Assembly: GCF_023898315.1 (NCBI RefSeq)
Contig: NC_064618.1
Span: 181,775,548 to 181,839,547 of the forward strand
Direction: 5' to 3'
DNA from: Schistocerca nitens
Lineage: Eukaryota; Arthropoda; Insecta; Orthoptera; Acrididae
Length of the DNA: 64,000 bases
The notes under the pieces are model-generated. The model was not told the DNA's origin. It did not search any database and was given only the letters and a program-made list of their open reading frames with translations. How positions within the stretch are numbered: the first letter of the stretch is position 1; each line of letters opens with the position of its first letter. Both the position numbers and the translations under genes were made by a program. Shown one piece after another: positions 60,801 to 64,000 of the stretch.

Positions 60801-61080
60801 TCACAACAGTCAAGATTAGGTATTTTGTGTATGATAAATTTATTATAAATGCATACTAGGTTCATTCTGACAATATATTAATTCTGTGGATATTAGCATT
60901 TCCAGTTTACTGTAGTGCACCCACATATCTTGACAATCTCCTGACAAATAATCAAAGAAGTGAGTATTACATTCAAATGTCATACTTTCATGTTCCACAC
61001 CCACGAAAATCATCTCATTTCTGGGTCTATGGAACGAAAGCTGGTTCTAATCTAATGAACCGAACGAAGTGAAATAATAA
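57890..61080 (+). mobile_element. Jockey/CR1-like non-LTR retrotransposon relic, interrupted by a SINE
   Basis: EN remnants come first: RFVRNGFHFKNIDVNN near 57990, VVAGDFNVDF near 58195, and TAVDNIFVE near 58320-58345. RT remnants follow the SINE: YGVTGSALQ-like near 59710, GSLLFLV-INDLWSDALPDV near 59870-59925, and CADNT for the usual ADDT at 59940. Then come VLGLQLDNKFSW near 60150 and the C-terminal block ...GVQYSGTHIFNKLPATIKNL (60600-60660). The 3' end near 61020-61070 has a GGTTCTAATCTAATG tail. Stops are spread throughout, so no protein is made. It is the only copy of this family in the window apart from the possible relative at 21870. Confidence 0.83.
59312..59505 (+). mobile_element. 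tRNA-derived SINE (first family), plus orientation, inside the LINE relic
   Basis: AATTTATCGTCC (59300-59311) and AATTTATTGTCC (59506-59517) flank it as a 12-bp target-site duplication with one change. The tRNA-like head has A-box TTGGCCGAGCGG and B-box AGGTTCGGATCC. The class-II-like long variable region suggests a Leu/Ser-type ancestor. The body ends in CAGAGCCATTTGAGCC. Confidence 0.96.
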
Positions 61081-63529
61081 TCAAGAATTTATGATAGTTA
61101 CCTAGTATATCACCAAGGCCACTAAAACCTCCAACTTTTTTTTGTATTTTAATTGCACTTCGTACTTTGAGGAAGCACGTTAGGCCGTAGTAGCAATATG
61201 TAAATCACAATCGAGGCGACAATGACAAATATGTTTGTCGTTTCGGAAAATAAATTCGTTTAGAAAAGTCAACTTGGACAGCGGGTAGAGATTATGAAGC
61301 AACGCAGTGGTCACGGTTATTATCTATGGCAATGCTGTATACAAATTATTAAGTTAATAAGTACCCTTTAAAACAAATAAAATGGTATTTGTAATAATAT
61401 GAAAAGGGAGTCTCTTATTCGTGATTAATAAGTTATCTACGTAAAATATACGTATAAAGCTGGGTACCGATGATGCCCTTTTGCCTATGACAGTTGAAAG
61501 TCAGTCTTATGTTGTAGCGACCGAGCCACACTTCTCTATAAGTGTAGTGTCAGTTATGTTGTGCGCGATCGTGTGTTTATTAACGTTACGATGCAGTTGT
61601 CACACCGCTTTCCGCGCCAGCCGCCAGGGGTGCTGGCATCGACAACGGATTACTCCGATCCTTAACGAAGTTTTTATATTGATATATTTATTCTCTTGTG
61701 TATTCTTTTCTACCATTAAATAGTTTAGAGCTGAAAGATATGTTTTGTCTTTTGAGTAAATTGTGTTTCACCAAGCTATTTACTACATTTTTCGACAAGG
61801 CATTCCAGTCCGTACAGAACATAACGATAAGACAGTTTACAACTGCGAATATTCGGTTTAACGCACCTCAGACTAGACGACACATCGGTCGGCGACGATT
61901 AACTCAGTACGATCACTATGTTAAAATTTTCCACAAATAGTAAGTTGTAGTGCTAAATCGGTAAGCAAGCTAAGAAGTCGTTTAAAAAACGTCTCTAACG
62001 ACACTTTATTTATCCCTGTACTATAGTATGTGTTGAGAAAAAAAAGGATGTTTATTTGAGAAACAATATACTGCATACTGTCATTCTCTACTGAAGCGTG
62101 TACGCCATTTTAGCACCCTCTGCATACACTAGAATGACTCTTTCAACAGTCACTTCTTGGAAAATCTCTTACAAAAGTCTGAGGTCTCAAACTTAGCTGG
62201 CACCGTGCGGTCACAGAAACCAAACACCACATTCCTATCTCCATTATGTAAATGGTTCATACTACACGTTCAAAAGTAAAAACTTATGTGAATCAGTCAA
62301 CGAATGAAGTCTTGCAAAAAAGTTTCTGACATTAGTTATTCAAATTAGCTATTACTCTCATTTTTAAATGTTATGGAGAGGTTCTATTGATCTATGTCAA
62401 TATTAATGACACTGAACAATGAATAAAGTATCCACGTCCTTCACCAACTTCGCTATTTCCTGGTGCACGCGGAGAAACGTTGGCACTGAAACACGCCTTA
62501 GCCCACGGCCTGTTGCTCAAAACAGTAGTCACCAAGGATATAAATCCCGGCTACGAAAGCTCGTATTCTGCGGTCAATGTTCGTAGTGTTGGCTGGTTAA
62601 CAGATGAAGCAAGTTCCGCGATGACGCAAACCAGACAGCTACTAGGCGCTTTTCAGTATCACTATCTCTGCTCGGATGCAACGACATACGACAGATATGA
62701 CTAGATGTGCGCGCGTAGGCTACTTTCAATTAATATTTTGACGTTACATGGCCATAGGCTATCTACGCGTAGATGCTATCATCGTTGCCTAATGTTAAGG
62801 CGGAAAGAATCTAACGGCTCAGAATTTATGACAGTATTTGGACTAGTACGCAGAAACTTCATGGACCCACGTGTCAGAATGAGTAATTAAAAAACGAATA
62901 ACATAAATACGTTTCCTTGATGACAAATCCTCTGGCGAAAATCGCTGGCTTACTCAGGTTCAATCGTTCATTGCAACTTCCAGGCATTGCCAGTTGATGA
63001 ATGTTGTTCCATTTCTGCTGATCAATCCAAGGTCGAAAGAAAGAAATAAGGCATCTTGAACATAGTGACCACAAACTGGTGAAAAATCTGAACACATTTT
63101 TTTTTACGGAAAAGAATTGCCCGCGTTTTGTATTTCAATCAAGTCGCAGCAGGTGCCAGGTATGAAATTAGTCTCGGAACTTTTTTGACGGACACTGTAC
63201 CTGTGAATGTTGTGACCTATGTCGGTCCTTGGTTGAATCTTCCATCGACGCCATCATACAATGGTGGGCATCCCAGCCACTTTCCCTAACCGTAACGACA
63301 CCAAATGCCACCCAATTATTAAAAATTCAGTTGTCTTCTTCGTTCCCATGTCGCAAGCGGATTGCTGCGTTAGCAGCTACCTACGTGATGGTTTTGTGCA
63401 ACGTTAATACGTTGTTTTGAGAAGTAATCGCTGCTTTCGTGATTTCTGGTTAAATTATAAAAAAGTGCTGCGTGACAATCATTGAACTATATGAAAAAAA
63501 CGTAAAGTAGTTACCAACTACGGCGTGCA
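61081..63529. other. No gene supported; possible LTR-like fragment near 61510-61760
   Basis: A segment from TGTAGCGACCGAGCCACAC (61513) through a GC-rich middle (TTTCCGCGCCAGCCGCC) to CTACCATTAAATAGTTTAGAG (61710) has the promoter-then-polyadenylation texture of a solo LTR. I cannot find paired ends or a target duplication. The rest shows no recognisable feature. Confidence 0.35.
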
Positions 63530-64000
63530 CGAACTTTATTCAACAAGTAAACGTCATTACAGATATTCGGATTTAGGTTATGACATGTTCGATATGTCTT
63601 CCATTATTGGCGATAATGTGGCGCAGACGAATAGCGCAATTTTACTTGACCAGCTGAAGTGTCGGAACATCGATACTGTGATGACCTTCTGAAAGGCTGT
63701 ATTCATCTCCAATGGTTTTGGGGTTATTGCTGTATACATTATATCTTTAATATAGCCCCGCAAAAAAGGAGTCGCACGTGTTCAGATCCTGAGAATATGG
63801 CGGCCCATGCCAGTGGCCTCTGTATACGTCAGACCCAGAATGCGATCCCCCAAGTGTTCCTACAGGACATCAAACACTCTCCTGCTTCGATGGGGTCGAG
63901 CTCCATCTTGCATGTACCACATCTTGTGGAAATCAGGGTGTCTTTGGATAATGAGGATAAAACCATCTTCCAAAACCTTCACGGACCGTTCGGTAGTCAA
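63530..64000 (-). pseudogene. Relic of an IS630/Tc1-mariner-superfamily transposase, running off the window
   Basis: On the minus strand, degenerate frames give a YPKTP...FPQDVVHARWS region (64000-63900) and a GHWHGPPYSQDLNTCDSFLRGYIKDIMYT block (63750-63830). The latter corresponds to the WPPRSPDLTPCDFFLWGYIKD motif around the third catalytic residue. A C-terminal helix region with an N-P-...ALF..ATL pattern extends to about 63590. Stops and shifts are present and the N-terminal two thirds lie beyond the window. Confidence 0.75.

Overview
The window looks like 64 kb of a large, repeat-filled insect genome, most probably an orthopteran and by repeat content a grasshopper/locust of the Schistocerca type (inference from remembered repeat families, not a database search). 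The signs are no prokaryotic gene organisation, long gene-free AT-rich stretches, long microsatellites, two tRNA-derived SINE families in at least seven copies, several copies of one RTE-type LINE, and relics of Ty3/Gypsy, Tc1, mariner, hAT and IS630-like elements. Host coding sequence is sparse. There is one probable internal exon on the minus strand (6371-6826, proline-rich, possibly SEC23-interacting protein) and one candidate signal-peptide first exon on the plus strand (19637-19823).

Layout. 1-380: hairpin end of a Penelope-like-type repeat plus microsatellite. 885-3360: decayed Gypsy pol with a perfect 238-bp tandem duplication. 6371-6826: host exon. 8003-11300: full-length but broken RTE element A with a 10-bp target-site duplication. 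11485-11990: foldback. 18560-19275: hAT deletion relic. 20086-20910: diverged duplicated segment. 21247-22310: SINE and LINE 3' end. 23455-28530: RTE relics, including element C. 30200-31040: transposase relic. 33225-34633: Tc1-type element with an open 336-codon transposase. 34653-37667: inverted array of 407-bp units carrying eight tRNA-like genes. 37815-38015: SINE. 43493-43997: foldback. 46449-51432: SINE, antisense RTE relic, then a mariner relic split by RTE element B, itself split by a SINE. 51936-53090: foldback made from a Tc1 element. 54638-55135: palindromic tRNA-like element with a 14-bp target-site duplication. 55731-57117: another Tc1 relic. 57890-61080: non-LTR relic with a SINE. 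63530-64000: transposase relic running off the end.

The main theme is palindromy. At least six independent inverted (snap-back) structures occur at 1-136, 11485-11990, 34653-37667, 43493-43997, 51936-53090 and 54907-55121. Two of them carry tRNA-like genes with intact Pol III A and B boxes and a TTTT tract just downstream. In the 54.9-kb structure the centre of symmetry is exactly the 7-nt anticodon loop of the tRNA-like gene. The whole tandem-plus-inverted structure is bounded by a perfect 14-bp direct repeat, so it appears to have entered the genome as one unit.

These elements do not form a cooperating pathway. The one apparently intact mobile-element protein frame, the Tc1-type transposase, lacks four residues next to its third catalytic residue.
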